Positions 1 through 8,792 are shown, counted from the stretch's first letter. The stretch: 64,000 nt of DNA from Alcaligenaceae bacterium SAGV5 (GCA_009360345.1 SPDP01000003.1:1-64000), one strand, 5' to 3'. Program-made: numbers and translations. Notes: generated by a model from the letters alone, not told the origin.

Positions 1-1
1 C

Positions 2-106
2 GTGCAGAACATCTACATCCGCAAGGTCGAACGCCGCGGCAACCACCTGTACAACATCGAGTTCTCCCATCTCGACGCCGTCAAGGATCCCGGCAAGGCG
101 AAGTGA
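2..106 (+). CDS. 3' end of an unrecognised gene (partial)
   Basis: An open frame enters from the left edge and ends at TGA 104-106, giving a 34-residue C-terminal tail that finishes DAVKDPGKAK. The tail is basic and hydrophilic with no motif I can name. The frame has normal high-GC3 codon use, so it is probably the true end of a gene whose start lies outside the window. It runs in the same direction as the AraC gene 94 bp downstream. No function can be assigned. Confidence 0.6.
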   Translation: MQNIYIRKVERRGNHLYNIEFSHLDAVKDPGKAK

Positions 107-200
107 AACGGTAGTTGCGCGGCGGCAGCCGCGCACCCCGTACCGGGGACGGGTTCATGGTGTCGATCGCGCATCCCCAGGGTGCACACGAGGAGGCGAC

Positions 201-1103
201 ATGGGCAGGCACACTTATCCGTACGACGTCGACGCCGAGCCGACGCTTTACAACGAACGCAGCTTCCTCACGCGGGAGGCGCTCGACAGGTGGGCGGGAT
301 TTCCCCTGGGATACAACTTCGCCGACGGGACCTTGCACAATCCAGCCCGTTATCGCCGGCATCCCAGCGTGGCCTGCATCGCCTCCGGATGGGCCGAGGC
401 CACCATGCTGTGCAACGGCAAGCCGTTCCAGCTGAAGACGGACCCCGGATCGATCGGGCTCTTCGCCCCCCATACGGAAATCGAGCGGTGCTGGTGGCGC
501 TCTTCGAAGGCGGAGCGGGTCGTCATCGAGCTGGACATGTCCGAGCTGAATCCGGCCATGTCCCTGGACGACGAGGTGCTCGATGCGCCGCTGGACCTCG
601 ATCTGCAGTTCTACGACACGCCGTTGTTGCAGACCATGGTCGCCATCGCCAGGGAGGTGGGCGAGGGGTGTCCGAACGGTGCCCTGTATGCCCAGTCGCT
701 GTGCCTGGGCCTGGCCTTGTATCTGCGCAGGCGCTTTGCTTCCCGGCCGCTGACCCGATCATTCGACAAAGGACGCCTCTCGTCGCGGCAACTGCGGGCG
801 GTCGATGACTACATCCGGGAATCCATCGGCGCCGACATCACCGTCGACGCGCTGGCGGGGTTGGTCGGCCTGAGCAAGCCGCACTTCATGAAGCTCTTCC
901 GGATGACCACCGACACGTCGCCGTACCAGTACGTGCTGCGAGCCCGCGTCGAGGCCGCGATTGTCCTGATGAAGCATGGAGAACCCCTGGCGAGCGTGGC
1001 CCGCAAGGCCGGTTTCTCCAGCCAGAGCCATTTCTCGGCGGCCTTTGCCAGGTACATGGGCATACCTCCCAAACGCTATCTGTCCGGGGTCCTGGAGAAA
1101 TAG
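201..1103 (+). CDS. AraC-family transcriptional regulator
   Basis: A 300-residue protein. The last ~105 residues form the paired helix-turn-helix of AraC/XylS regulators: a first recognition segment around VDALAGLVGLSKPHFMKLF and a second around VARKAGFSSQSHFSAAF, closing with the usual GIPPKRYL. The first ~190 residues are a divergent ligand-sensing region that I cannot assign to a substrate. The start at 201 is supported by GAGGAG seven bases upstream. It lies ~100 bp upstream of, and is co-directional with, the tannase-like lipoprotein gene, so it may control that gene in response to an ester or its aromatic product. That link is inferred from position only. Confidence 0.9.
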   Translation: MGRHTYPYDVDAEPTLYNERSFLTREALDRWAGFPLGYNFADGTLHNPARYRRHPSVACIASGWAEATMLCNGKPFQLKTDPGSIGLFAPHTEIERCWWRSSKAERVVIELDMSELNPAMSLDDEVLDAPLDLDLQFYDTPLLQTMVAIAREVGEGCPNGALYAQSLCLGLALYLRRRFASRPLTRSFDKGRLSSRQLRAVDDYIRESIGADITVDALAGLVGLSKPHFMKLFRMTTDTSPYQYVLRARVEAAIVLMKHGEPLASVARKAGFSSQSHFSAAFARYMGIPPKRYLSGVLEK

Positions 1104-1123
1104 ACCGGTCAGCTTTCAGAAGG

Positions 1124-1170
1124 CTTCACCGAGTGAGGAGAAATCGCCCACGGAAACGTTGTCGGTGAAG
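1124..1170. other. Widely spaced 9-bp inverted repeat in the tannase-gene leader
   Basis: CTTCACCGA at 1124-1132 is exactly repeated in inverse as TCGGTGAAG at 1162-1170, with 29 bases between the arms. It lies in the 99-bp gap between the AraC gene and the tannase-like gene. It could be a split operator or a long-loop RNA hairpin. No promoter hexamers are clear enough to decide. Confidence 0.35.
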
Positions 1171-1202
1171 AACGCCAAGCAGCAACGGGTAACGAGGAGA
1201 CC

Positions 1203-2861
1203 ATGATGGGACTGCGTAGAAAGGCCGGCGCCATGCGCTGGGGAATGACCACGGTGGCGCTGGCCGCGCTCGCGGCGTGCGGCGGCGGAGATGGGGGCGC
1301 GGACAACCCCCCGCCTCCGCCTTCCGGGGGCAATCCAGGCATCGGCGATCTGGCGATTGCACCGGTGATGGATTGCTCGGCCGCGGGCATCGGCAAGGTC
1401 GCGCTGACGACCGACGATGCGCCGGCCAAGGGCTTGAAGGCGGCGATTCTGGATGTCAGTTCCGATACCGTGGATGGAGATCCGACCAGGCAGTACTGCC
1501 TGGTGAAGGTCAAGGTGGACCCGGAAATCAACATCTGGGTGGCGATGCCTTCCGACGGCACCTGGAATGGGCGGTTCCGTTCCGAAGGGGGCGGCGGCTA
1601 TGCGGGATCGGTGAACGTTGCGGCCGATTCGGTCAAGCAGGGATTCGTCGGCGTGCAGACGGACACCGGCCACAAATCGGCGGTCGGGGGTTCGTTCGGC
1701 ATGTTGTCGCCGGGCGTTCCGAATACCCAGCTACAGGAAGATTTCGCGTTCCGCAGCGAACACCTGATGTCCGTCATAGGCAAGCAACTCACCAAGAGCT
1801 ACTACGGCCAGGATCCCGTGCGTTCCTATTGGTACGGGTGTTCCACCGGCGGGCGCCAGGGCCTGATGATGGCGCAGCGCTATCCGGGCGACTACGATGC
1901 GATCCTGGCGGGCGCGCCCGCGATCCATTGGGATCGCTTCCAGGCGTACCAGATATGGCCCCAGGTGGTGATGAACAACGATCTGGGCGCCGCGATCGGC
2001 CGCGACAAGCTCACGCTCGCCACGTCCAGCGCGGTGGCGGCCTGCGATGCGTCCGATGGCGTCGCCGACGGCGTGATCGACGATCCACGTTCATGCCGTT
2101 ACGATCCTTCCACGGACAACCGGATCACGCGCGCCGATTGCGTGGATGGGTCGTGCCTGACGCCGGCCGAGGCCATCGCCATCAAGAAGATATGGGATGG
2201 CGCGCGCGACCTGTCCGGCAGCCTGCTGTGGCCGGGGCTGGAGCGCGGCGCCAATCTTGCGTCCCTGGCTGGGGCGGCGCCCTTCAGCATCGCGGTCGAG
2301 CAGCCCAGGTACTGGGTCTACCTCGACCCAGGCTGGGATTGGAAGACCTTGACCTATGCCAACTATGGGCAGTTCTTCGCCGATACCGTGCGCATGGTCA
2401 ATCCGGTGATCGGGACGGACAATCCGGATCTGTCCGCGTTCAAGGCGCGGGGCGGAAAGCTGATCATGCACCATGGCTGGAGCGACAACCTCATCATGCC
2501 GCAGGGCACCATCCGGTACTACGACGCCGTCAAGGCAAAAATGGGAGCGGCTGCCGTCGACGAGTTCGCCACGCTGTACATGGTGCCGGGCATGGGCCAC
2601 TGCGGCGGAGGAGACGGCCCCAACCTGTTCGGACAGGGCAGCAGCGGCACGGTGGCCAGGGACGCGCGGCATGACGTCTTCCGCGCGCTGATGGATTGGT
2701 CCGAGAAGGACACCAGGCCCGGGGCGATCGTTGCGACCAGGCTGGTCGACAACAAGGTGGCGCGCACCCGGCCGCTCTGCCAGTATCCGCAGGTCGCGCG
2801 ATACCAGGGAACCGGAAGCACGGACGACGCGGCGAATTTCAGCTGCGCGGCCGCCGACTGA
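1203..2861 (+). CDS. Tannase/feruloyl esterase family lipoprotein
   Basis: A 552-residue secreted ester hydrolase of the tannase/feruloyl esterase family, predicted to cleave carboxylic esters of phenolic acids outside the cytoplasm. Residues 1-26 are a lipoprotein signal ending in LAAC (Cys26), followed by a Gly/Pro-rich linker. The family's CS-D-HC catalytic arrangement is visible: Cys213-Ser214 in GCSTGG, Asp428 in WSDNL, and His466-Cys467 in GMGHCGGG, the two Cys being expected to form a disulfide. GAGGAGA just upstream supports the 1203 start; an internal Met11 is possible. Length matches the family. The exact ester substrate is unknown; the AraC gene upstream is the likely regulator. 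Confidence 0.9.
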   Translation: MMGLRRKAGAMRWGMTTVALAALAACGGGDGGADNPPPPPSGGNPGIGDLAIAPVMDCSAAGIGKVALTTDDAPAKGLKAAILDVSSDTVDGDPTRQYCLVKVKVDPEINIWVAMPSDGTWNGRFRSEGGGGYAGSVNVAADSVKQGFVGVQTDTGHKSAVGGSFGMLSPGVPNTQLQEDFAFRSEHLMSVIGKQLTKSYYGQDPVRSYWYGCSTGGRQGLMMAQRYPGDYDAILAGAPAIHWDRFQAYQIWPQVVMNNDLGAAIGRDKLTLATSSAVAACDASDGVADGVIDDPRSCRYDPSTDNRITRADCVDGSCLTPAEAIAIKKIWDGARDLSGSLLWPGLERGANLASLAGAAPFSIAVEQPRYWVYLDPGWDWKTLTYANYGQFFADTVRMVNPVIGTDNPDLSAFKARGGKLIMHHGWSDNLIMPQGTIRYYDAVKAKMGAAAVDEFATLYMVPGMGHCGGGDGPNLFGQGSSGTVARDARHDVFRALMDWSEKDTRPGAIVATRLVDNKVARTRPLCQYPQVARYQGTGSTDDAANFSCAAAD

Positions 2862-2908
2862 GGGCCTGGATGTGTGGCGGCTCCCCTGACGGCATCAAGG
2901 GGGCCGCC

Positions 2909-2931
2909 GGCCGGTCGTTCACGAACCGGCC
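2909..2931. terminator. Candidate hairpin between convergent genes
   Basis: GGCCGGT (2909-2915) and ACCGGCC (2925-2931) form a 7-bp stem with a 9-base loop, overlapping the stop codon of the LysE-type gene and just past the tannase-gene stop. There is no T tract, so this is only a weak terminator candidate. Confidence 0.3.
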
Positions 2932-3554
2932 CGCCGATAGCATGCCAGAGAGCCGGCAAGGACCAGCAGCGCGCCACCGCAGGCACGGTCGAGCCAGAGC
3001 GCGCCGGACCTTCGCAGCATGCCGACTGCCCGTGCTCCCAGCAGGGCATAGCCGAACATGATCATGAAATCCATGCCCGCGAAAACAAGCGCGAGCACGG
3101 CGTATTGCTGCGCCTGGGGCGCCGCGGGGTCGATGAACTGCGGCAGGAAAGCCGAAAAGAACAGATAGCCCTTGGGATTCGTGGCCGCCACGAGGAAGCT
3201 CTTCAGGAAGAGGGCCCGGGCCGATCCGGACTCGCGGCGGCCCGCCGGCCGAGGCGTCTCGTCGAGTGTTCCCCTGGAGCGCAGCAGCATGACGCCGAGG
3301 AAGGCGAGATAGCCGGCGCCGATCCACTTGACCACGCCGAACCAGAACTCGGAGGCCGCGAGCACGGCGCCCAGTCCAAGGGCCACGGCCCCGATCAGGA
3401 CGAAATCGGACACGACGGCGCCCATCATGCCGGCGCAGGCGCGGCGAACCCCGAACCGCGAGCCGTTCGTCATGGCGAGCAGCACGGTCGGGCCAGGGGT
3501 CGCGATGCCTATGGCGGCGACCAGGGCGAACGCAAGAACTGTCATGGCTGTCAT
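2919..3554 (-). CDS. LysE-family exporter (RhtB/LeuE-like)
   Basis: A 211-residue inner-membrane protein of the LysE/RhtB amino-acid or metabolite efflux family. The diagnostic N-terminal signature is present as GIATPGPTVLLAMTNGSRFG near residues 16-35, followed by GYLAFLGVMLLRSR near residue 80. About six hydrophobic segments are apparent, as expected. GAGGG upstream supports the first ATG over Met4. It is convergent with the tannase-like gene and lies 19 bp downstream of the PAS-LuxR gene on the same strand, so the two may be co-transcribed. The exported substrate cannot be read from the sequence. Confidence 0.9.
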   Translation of the reverse strand: MTAMTVLAFALVAAIGIATPGPTVLLAMTNGSRFGVRRACAGMMGAVVSDFVLIGAVALGLGAVLAASEFWFGVVKWIGAGYLAFLGVMLLRSRGTLDETPRPAGRRESGSARALFLKSFLVAATNPKGYLFFSAFLPQFIDPAAPQAQQYAVLALVFAGMDFMIMFGYALLGARAVGMLRRSGALWLDRACGGALLVLAGSLACYRRAGS

Positions 3555-3573
3555 ATCCGTACCCTCATGGCGC

Positions 3574-4125
3574 TCACGCCGACAACATCCGATGAATCAG
3601 ATCCGCCGTATTCATCGCTGAAAACTTCCGCATCAGGCTCGCTCGGAATACCTCGACGGTGCGCGGGCTGATACCGAGTTCCCTGGCAATCACCTTCGAC
3701 GTCTTGCCGTCCAGGAGCCGCGACGCGACTTCCCGTTCGCGCGGCGTCAAGGCCTCGGAGGTCTGGGGACGTTCGGCGCTGACATCCTCGAACGTCCAGA
3801 TCCCGGCCTCGTGCGGTCGCTCCCGGTTGAATGCCCGGCCGGTCACGCGGCACCAGAAATGCTGTCCCGTGGCACGTTTCATGATACGCGTATCGGCGTA
3901 CCGCCCATGTTTGTTCAGGATGGGCGCGATGCGTTTTCCCAGGCGTTCGAATTCTTCGGTCGTCGGGTACAGCTCGCGGAACGACGCGCCCAGCAGGATC
4001 TCCCGGGACGCATGGAAAACGTCGCACACGTAGCTGTTGCAATCGACGATGATCCGGTCCTTCGAGAGGACGAGGCCGATGGGCGCCATCTCGAAGGCCA
4101 GGCGATAGTCCGAGTCGGTCGACAT
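3574..4125 (-). CDS. PAS-LuxR (FixJ-type output) transcriptional regulator
   Basis: A 183-residue one-component regulator. Residues ~8-115 form a PAS domain (opening AFEMAPIGLVLS, closing in a GIWTFEDVSAE strand), and residues ~122-180 form a LuxR-type HTH with the conserved LTPREREV start and the GISPRTVEVF recognition helix. There is no receiver domain, so the signal is probably a small ligand or cofactor bound by the PAS domain. It is divergent from the CoA-transferase genes across a 117-bp gap containing a palindrome (4145-4164). That makes it the likely regulator of that operon and possibly of itself. Confidence 0.9.
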   Translation of the reverse strand: MSTDSDYRLAFEMAPIGLVLSKDRIIVDCNSYVCDVFHASREILLGASFRELYPTTEEFERLGKRIAPILNKHGRYADTRIMKRATGQHFWCRVTGRAFNRERPHEAGIWTFEDVSAERPQTSEALTPREREVASRLLDGKTSKVIARELGISPRTVEVFRASLMRKFSAMNTADLIHRMLSA

Positions 4126-4144
4126 CGGCGGTTCCTAAGCAAAA

Positions 4145-4164
4145 CTACGTAGACAGGTACGTAG
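4145..4164. promoter_or_regulatory. Candidate operator CTACGTA-N6-TACGTAG
   Basis: A perfect 7-bp inverted repeat, CTACGTA (4145-4151) and TACGTAG (4158-4164), separated by GACAGG. It lies in the divergent gap between the PAS-LuxR gene and the CoA-transferase genes, 20 bp from the regulator's start codon. Its symmetry and position fit a dimeric HTH-regulator site; binding by the neighbouring LuxR-type protein is inferred. Confidence 0.55.
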
Positions 4165-4242
4165 TATCTTTCAAAAACGCGCCGTCCGCCAGGTCCTGGC
4201 CGCGGGGGCGATGCGGTTGATCCAGTCCTTGGAGGAGGTGTC

Positions 4243-4947
4243 GTGAACAAGATTTATCCATCCGCTCTCGATGCGATGGCGGGCGTCGTGAAAGACGACC
4301 AGATGATCGCGGTGGGGGGCTTCGGCCTGTGTGGCATTCCGGAGGCGCTGATCGACGCGCTGCGCGCATCGGACGTCAAGCGCCTTACCGTGATCTCGAA
4401 CAATGCCGGCGTGGACGGCTTCGGGCTCGGCAAGCTGCTGGAAAGCCGGCAGATCAGGAAGATGATTTCGTCCTACGTGGGCGAGAACAAGGAGTTCGAG
4501 CGGCAGTACCTGAGCGGAGAACTCGAACTGGAATTCACGCCGCAGGGCACGCTGGCCGAGAAGCTGCGCGCGGGCGGGGCCGGCATTCCGGCCTTTTTCA
4601 CCAAGACCGGTGTCGGGACCCTGGTCGCCGAAGGCAAGGAACTCCGGGAGTTCGACGGGCAGACCTACGTGATGGAGCGGGCCCTGCTGCCGGACGTGGC
4701 CCTGATCAAGGCGCATGTCGCCGATCGCGCCGGCAACCTGAGGTTCCGCTATACGGCCCGCAATTTCAATCCGGCGGCGGCGACGGCGGGCCGGATCACG
4801 ATTGCCGAAGTCGAGGAGATCGTGGAAGTCGGCGACCTGGCGCCCGATGATATCCATCTGCCGGGCATCTACATTCATCGCATCGTTCAGAACCGCAGTC
4901 CGGAAAAGCGGATCGAGCAGCGCACGACGACCAAGGCGGAGAGCTGA
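4243..4947 (+). CDS. scoA: 3-oxoacid CoA-transferase, subunit A
   Basis: A 234-residue alpha subunit of a class I CoA-transferase (SCOT / 3-oxoadipate CoA-transferase group), which moves CoA from succinyl-CoA to a 3-oxo acid such as acetoacetate or 3-oxoadipate in the cytosol. The CoA-binding signature [10 protein letters not shown] lies at residues 25-34, and length fits the family. GGAGGTG upstream supports the start. Subunit B begins two bases after the stop, so the pair is translationally coupled. Sequence does not separate acetoacetate from 3-oxoadipate use; the fumarylacetoacetase 5 kb downstream, which releases acetoacetate, makes the former attractive. Confidence 0.92.
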   Translation: MNKIYPSALDAMAGVVKDDQMIAVGGFGLCGIPEALIDALRASDVKRLTVISNNAGVDGFGLGKLLESRQIRKMISSYVGENKEFERQYLSGELELEFTPQGTLAEKLRAGGAGIPAFFTKTGVGTLVAEGKELREFDGQTYVMERALLPDVALIKAHVADRAGNLRFRYTARNFNPAAATAGRITIAEVEEIVEVGDLAPDDIHLPGIYIHRIVQNRSPEKRIEQRTTTKAES

Positions 4948-4949
4948 TC

Positions 4950-5594
4950 ATGGCATGGAACAAGGACCAGATGGCGGCGCGGGCCGCCAGGGAACTGCGC
5001 GACGGTTTCTACGTGAACCTCGGGATCGGCATCCCGACCCTGGTGGCCAACCATGTGCCGGGCGATATCGAGGTCTGGCTGCAGTCCGAGAACGGCATGC
5101 TGGGCATCGGCCCGTTCCCGACCGAGGACCAGGTGGATGCGGACCTCATCAACGCGGGCAAGCAGACCGTGACCACGTTGCCGGGGTCGTCGATCTTCGG
5201 CAGCGACCAGAGCTTCGCGATGATCCGCGGCGGCAAGATCAATCTGTCCATCCTCGGCGCCATGCAGGTCAGCGGGAAGGGCGACCTGGCCAACTGGATG
5301 ATTCCCGGCAAGATGGTCAAGGGCATGGGGGGCGCGATGGACCTCGTGGCTGGCGTCGAGCGGGTGGTGATCCTGATGGAGCACGTGGCCAGGAAGAAAG
5401 ATGGCGGCCATGAGCTGAAGATACTTCCCGAGTGCACGCTGCCCTTGACGGGCGTGGGTGTCGTGGACCGCATCATTACCGATCTGGGGGTGATCGATGT
5501 GACGGCGGACGGCCTGGTGCTGGTGGAACTGGCCGAGGGCGTCAGTGCCGGCGAGATCCAGTCCAAGACCGGTGTGCCCTTGAAGGGGCTGTAG
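4950..5594 (+). CDS. scoB: 3-oxoacid CoA-transferase, subunit B
   Basis: A 214-residue beta subunit that forms the active enzyme with the product of the preceding gene. The catalytic glutamate, which forms the glutamyl-CoA thioester in this family, is Glu47 in the conserved [12 protein letters not shown] stretch. The glycine-rich [12 protein letters not shown] and the C-terminal [12 protein letters not shown] segments are also typical. The gene follows subunit A after two bases and is convergent with a Crp/Fnr regulator 48 bp away. Nothing appears truncated. Confidence 0.92.
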   Translation: MAWNKDQMAARAARELRDGFYVNLGIGIPTLVANHVPGDIEVWLQSENGMLGIGPFPTEDQVDADLINAGKQTVTTLPGSSIFGSDQSFAMIRGGKINLSILGAMQVSGKGDLANWMIPGKMVKGMGGAMDLVAGVERVVILMEHVARKKDGGHELKILPECTLPLTGVGVVDRIITDLGVIDVTADGLVLVELAEGVSAGEIQSKTGVPLKGL

Positions 5595-5642
5595 GCCGAG
5601 GCCGGCGGGAGCCGGGGATTGCCGCTGGTCCGGACGACCGGA

Positions 5643-6335
5643 TCAGGGGGCGCCGCCCTGCGCGATCTGCTCCAGCTTCTGGAGGTCGTCGACCACGATG
5701 CGTCCGTAGCGGACGTGGATGGCGCCTTCGTCGGCCATTTCCCGCAGCGCGCGATTGATGACCTGCCGGCGGGTGCCGAGCATGGTGGCGATCTCGTCCT
5801 GCGAGAGGTGGACCTCCGGGCTTTCCTTGCCGCGCGGCTTGCTGGAGCCGAACGTTTTCAGCAGTTCTGCGACGCGAGAGCGGGTCGAGTTGACCGAGGC
5901 CGTCAGGTACAGGTTCGTGGCACGCAGGTGGCGGCGCTCCAGCGCGGCGAATAGCGGAAACGAGAGGCGGCCGTTGGCGGCCACCTGTTTGCGCAGGACT
6001 TCGGCGGGGATAAGGACCAGGGTGGTCCGATCCTTGCAGATGGACGTGTTGATGTGCGGAGTCTGCGCCAGGATGGGCCCCAGGCCGTGGAAGTCTCCGG
6101 GGAGGTGGATGCCGTAGATGAAGGGCCGGTCGCTTGCCGCGGCGCGTGTCAGGTGCATGGAGCCGGATACGAGCAGGTAAAGGAAACGGGCTTCGTCCCC
6201 CGAGCGATGCACGCATTGCCCCGGCTCGATCGTGGCCAGGTCCGCCGCGTCGATGAGCTGGGCGACGGGATCGTCCGGCCAGCCGGCGAACAGTTCGGAA
6301 TGGGTGATCGCCAGGCGAACGAGGGTGCTTTGCAT
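5643..6335 (-). CDS. Crp/Fnr-family transcriptional regulator (paralogue 1)
   Basis: A 230-residue regulator: an N-terminal cyclic-nucleotide-binding-type beta-roll (about residues 10-125, with GDFHGLGPIL in the phosphate-cassette position) and a C-terminal winged helix whose recognition region reads LSQDEIATMLGTRRQVINR. Cys residues do not form the FNR N-terminal cluster, so oxygen sensing by an iron-sulfur cluster is not supported. I chose the ATG at 6335 because the family begins close to this point (MQSTLVRLAI) and the upstream frame has no similarity. It is clearly paralogous to the regulator at 14803-15501, and the two bracket the Rieske/fumarylacetoacetase block. It precedes no co-directional gene, suggesting action in trans on the neighbouring catabolic genes. 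Confidence 0.88.
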   Translation of the reverse strand: MQSTLVRLAITHSELFAGWPDDPVAQLIDAADLATIEPGQCVHRSGDEARFLYLLVSGSMHLTRAAASDRPFIYGIHLPGDFHGLGPILAQTPHINTSICKDRTTLVLIPAEVLRKQVAANGRLSFPLFAALERRHLRATNLYLTASVNSTRSRVAELLKTFGSSKPRGKESPEVHLSQDEIATMLGTRRQVINRALREMADEGAIHVRYGRIVVDDLQKLEQIAQGGAP

Positions 6336-6391
6336 GGCATGCCTTGGGTGAATGGCCCGCTTCCCATCATAGCGGCCGCGGGCCGGGGCGC

Positions 6392-7381
6392 CTATTTCAA
6401 GGAGATGCCGGCCGCGCCGATGACTTCCTTCCAGCGGGCGACTTCGCTTGCCATCATCTGCCTGGCCTCCTGGGGCGATTCGCCCAGCACGCGCGCGCCG
6501 CTTTCCTGGATTTGCCGGATGAACTGGGGATCCTGCAGCACCTTCTGGATCTCGGTGTTCAAGCGCGCGACGATGGATTCCGGCGTGCCGGCGGGAGCGA
6601 CGACCATGCCCCACGATGCCACGGCATAGTCTGGCACGCCTTGTTCGGTGGCGGTCGGCACCTGGGGGAGAATCGGCGAGCGCTTGGCCGCGCCTATCGC
6701 CAGCGCGCGCAACTGGCCGTTGTTCATCATCGACAGGGTCGGCGCGACGAACTCGAAGGCAAGGTCGACATCCCCGGCCATGAGCGCCGTGGTCAGCATG
6801 GCGGCTGTCCGGAACGGGACGATGGTGAAATCGGTGCCGGTCCGCAGCTTGAACAGTTCGGCAGCCATGTGCTGGGTCGTTCCGAGCTGGGAGATGCCTA
6901 TCATCAGCCCTTTCTTCTTCTCGCGCGCGGCCTGGATGAAGTCGTTGAGTTTCGTATAAGCGGACGTCGACTTGACCAGTAGGACGACGTCGTTGCCGCT
7001 GATGCTCGATACCGGCACGAAACTCTTGAGCATGTCATACGGCGGCGGCGTGAACAGTGCCTGGCTGATGGGCATGCCCGCGCCGGCCAGCAACAGGGTA
7101 TAGCCGTCGGGGGGCGCCGCGGCCACCAGCTTGACAGCGCCCACGCCTCCCGCGCCAGGACGGTTCTCGATCACGATTTGCTGCCCGAGCGCCTGGCTGA
7201 GCGGCACCGCCAGGCGCCGGGTGTAAATGTCCGCGCCGTTGCCGGCGCTGAAGGGGAGAACCAGCGAGATGGTCCGGGACGGATAAGCGTCGGCGGCGTG
7301 CGCCGGCATGGCCATCCAGCCGGCCAGGAACGGCAGGATGCCGAAGCTTGATGCGGCGGCGATTTTCTTCAGTCCATTCAT
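6392..7381 (-). CDS. Bug-family periplasmic substrate-binding receptor
   Basis: A 329-residue exported receptor with a Sec signal peptide cleaved after about residue 29 (PAHA/AD). Family landmarks are YPSRTISLVLPFSAGNGAD at the start of the mature chain, VIENRPGAGG and PPDGYTLLLA. The usual VPYKG is replaced by VPFRTA, which may change the pocket. Bug proteins bind small carboxylates or aromatic acids. AAGGTG precedes the start. It lies 45 bp downstream of a Rieske oxygenase gene on the same strand, so it probably captures that enzyme's substrate. No membrane partner genes are nearby. Confidence 0.93.
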   Translation of the reverse strand: MNGLKKIAAASSFGILPFLAGWMAMPAHAADAYPSRTISLVLPFSAGNGADIYTRRLAVPLSQALGQQIVIENRPGAGGVGAVKLVAAAPPDGYTLLLAGAGMPISQALFTPPPYDMLKSFVPVSSISGNDVVLLVKSTSAYTKLNDFIQAAREKKKGLMIGISQLGTTQHMAAELFKLRTGTDFTIVPFRTAAMLTTALMAGDVDLAFEFVAPTLSMMNNGQLRALAIGAAKRSPILPQVPTATEQGVPDYAVASWGMVVAPAGTPESIVARLNTEIQKVLQDPQFIRQIQESGARVLGESPQEARQMMASEVARWKEVIGAAGISLK

Positions 7382-7426
7382 ATGACACCTTTATGTGGGT
7401 GCTGCGGAATGATAGGGTCCGGTCGT

Positions 7427-8620
7427 TCAGGTGGTGGATTCGGCGTACTGGAACAGGGTCGGCACCTGTTCCTGCCGGGCCCAGGTCTTGGCCGCCGCTC
7501 CGGTGCGCAGGGCTTCCATCTCTCGCCACAGGATGCGGCGCAGCATGGATATGCCTCGGTCCGACGAGCCCAGGCATTCGGCGGCGCGATCGGCGACGGC
7601 TCCTTGTCCCACGAGAACGACGTAATCCTGGGCGCTGGTCAGCCGGACCAGCGGGTCGTCGGGGTAGCGGCCGGCGAAGAGCGCGTCGTGGTGGTCCGAC
7701 GAATCGTAGGTCTCGCAATCCTCGAAATAGCGCTGCAGCTTCTCATCGGCCTCGGGCGTGGTGGACGGCACCGCGCGCAGCGACACCCGCAGGGTGTGGG
7801 TGGCATCCAGGGGCACCATCCAGTTCGCGCTTTCTATCCAGGGATCGTTGGCGGATACGCCGGGAAGCACGACGTGGTTGCCGTAGGGGAAGGTCCAGTC
7901 GCTGACCCGCACCTGGCTCTTGCCGTCGACCTGCCGCGTCGCGGTCTGGCGGATGCCTGAGGAGGTTTCCTCGTAGGCCAGTTCGGGAATGTCCGAGGTG
8001 ATCGCATGTCCGAACGCCCCGACCTTGCCCATCTGGTGGGCGAAGCTGACGTGAACCGCGTCGAGCGAGTTTTCCGCATGCTGCAGCCAGTGACAGGGCC
8101 AGATCTCCTGGCGCTGGAAGAGCAGGACGCCGGCCTGTTCGAAGCGCGGTTTGCGCGGAAGATCGAAGGGCGGCGGCTCGCCGGGGCCGACGTAGGCGAA
8201 GATCAGCCCGCAGTATTCATGCACGGGATGCGCGGCAATGCGGATCTGGGCGTGCGTGCCGGGCCGTTCGGCGGGCCGCTCGACGCATTGTCCCGAGCCG
8301 TCGAATTTCCAGCCGTGGTACATGCAGCGCAACTGGTCGCCTTCCACCCAGCCGGTGTGCAGGTGCGTGCGGCGGTGGGCGCAACGGTTGGTCACCAGAT
8401 GGGCCTGGCCGGACTGCCCGCGGTAGAGCGCGTATTGCTCGCCCATCAAGGTGACGGCGCGGGCGGTGCCGGGCGCCACGTTGCGAGAGATGGCGATGGG
8501 ATGCCAGAACTGCCTCAGCAACTGGCCCATGGGCGTGTCCGGCGCCATGTCGGTCAATTGCCTGAAGCGGGCGGCCTGTTGTTCCCGGCGCGACGCCGGT
8601 ATCGATTCCGTATCTTCCAT
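7427..8620 (-). CDS. Rieske non-haem iron oxygenase, alpha-type subunit
   Basis: A 397-residue aromatic-ring oxygenase of the single-component-oxygenase (vanillate demethylase/phenoxybenzoate dioxygenase-like) group. The Rieske [2Fe-2S] ligands are Cys80/His82 and Cys99/His102 (CAHR and CMYHGW). The mononuclear iron site lies in ENSLDAVHVSFAH with the expected Asp and two His. I placed the start at 8620 (MEDTESIP); the frame upstream of it is low-complexity and inside the divergent control region. It heads a two-gene transcript with the Bug receptor and is divergent from a second Rieske oxygenase. No ferredoxin or reductase gene is adjacent. The substrate is unknown. Confidence 0.9.
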   Translation of the reverse strand: MEDTESIPASRREQQAARFRQLTDMAPDTPMGQLLRQFWHPIAISRNVAPGTARAVTLMGEQYALYRGQSGQAHLVTNRCAHRRTHLHTGWVEGDQLRCMYHGWKFDGSGQCVERPAERPGTHAQIRIAAHPVHEYCGLIFAYVGPGEPPPFDLPRKPRFEQAGVLLFQRQEIWPCHWLQHAENSLDAVHVSFAHQMGKVGAFGHAITSDIPELAYEETSSGIRQTATRQVDGKSQVRVSDWTFPYGNHVVLPGVSANDPWIESANWMVPLDATHTLRVSLRAVPSTTPEADEKLQRYFEDCETYDSSDHHDALFAGRYPDDPLVRLTSAQDYVVLVGQGAVADRAAECLGSSDRGISMLRRILWREMEALRTGAAAKTWARQEQVPTLFQYAESTT

Positions 8621-8726
8621 GGGGTAACTCTGGCTGAGTGGATCTGGGGGCCATTCTGGATATCGGCGCAGGCTCGGGCGAGCGCAAAAGCGGCGCAATT
8701 GTCGCGTTTGTTCCGGTGTGCGCGAT

Positions 8727-8792
8727 AAAGCGGACCATCCGTCGCCACCGCTCCGGAGGCGGCTTCCGGTCCGGATTTGAAACAAAGCGGAC
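8727..8792. repeat. Two direct repeats of AAAGCGGAC in the divergent Rieske promoter region
   Basis: AAAGCGGAC occurs at 8727-8735 and again at 8784-8792, 57 bp apart, both followed by a CAT or ATT extension. They sit in the 290-bp gap between the two divergently transcribed Rieske oxygenase genes, where shared control is expected. Either flanking Crp/Fnr paralogue could bind here, but the motif is not the classical TGTGA/TCACA palindrome. Confidence 0.4.

Noticed and set aside
5643..6335. Oxygen-sensing FNR
   Set aside because: The N-terminal cysteine cluster needed for the [4Fe-4S] centre is absent.
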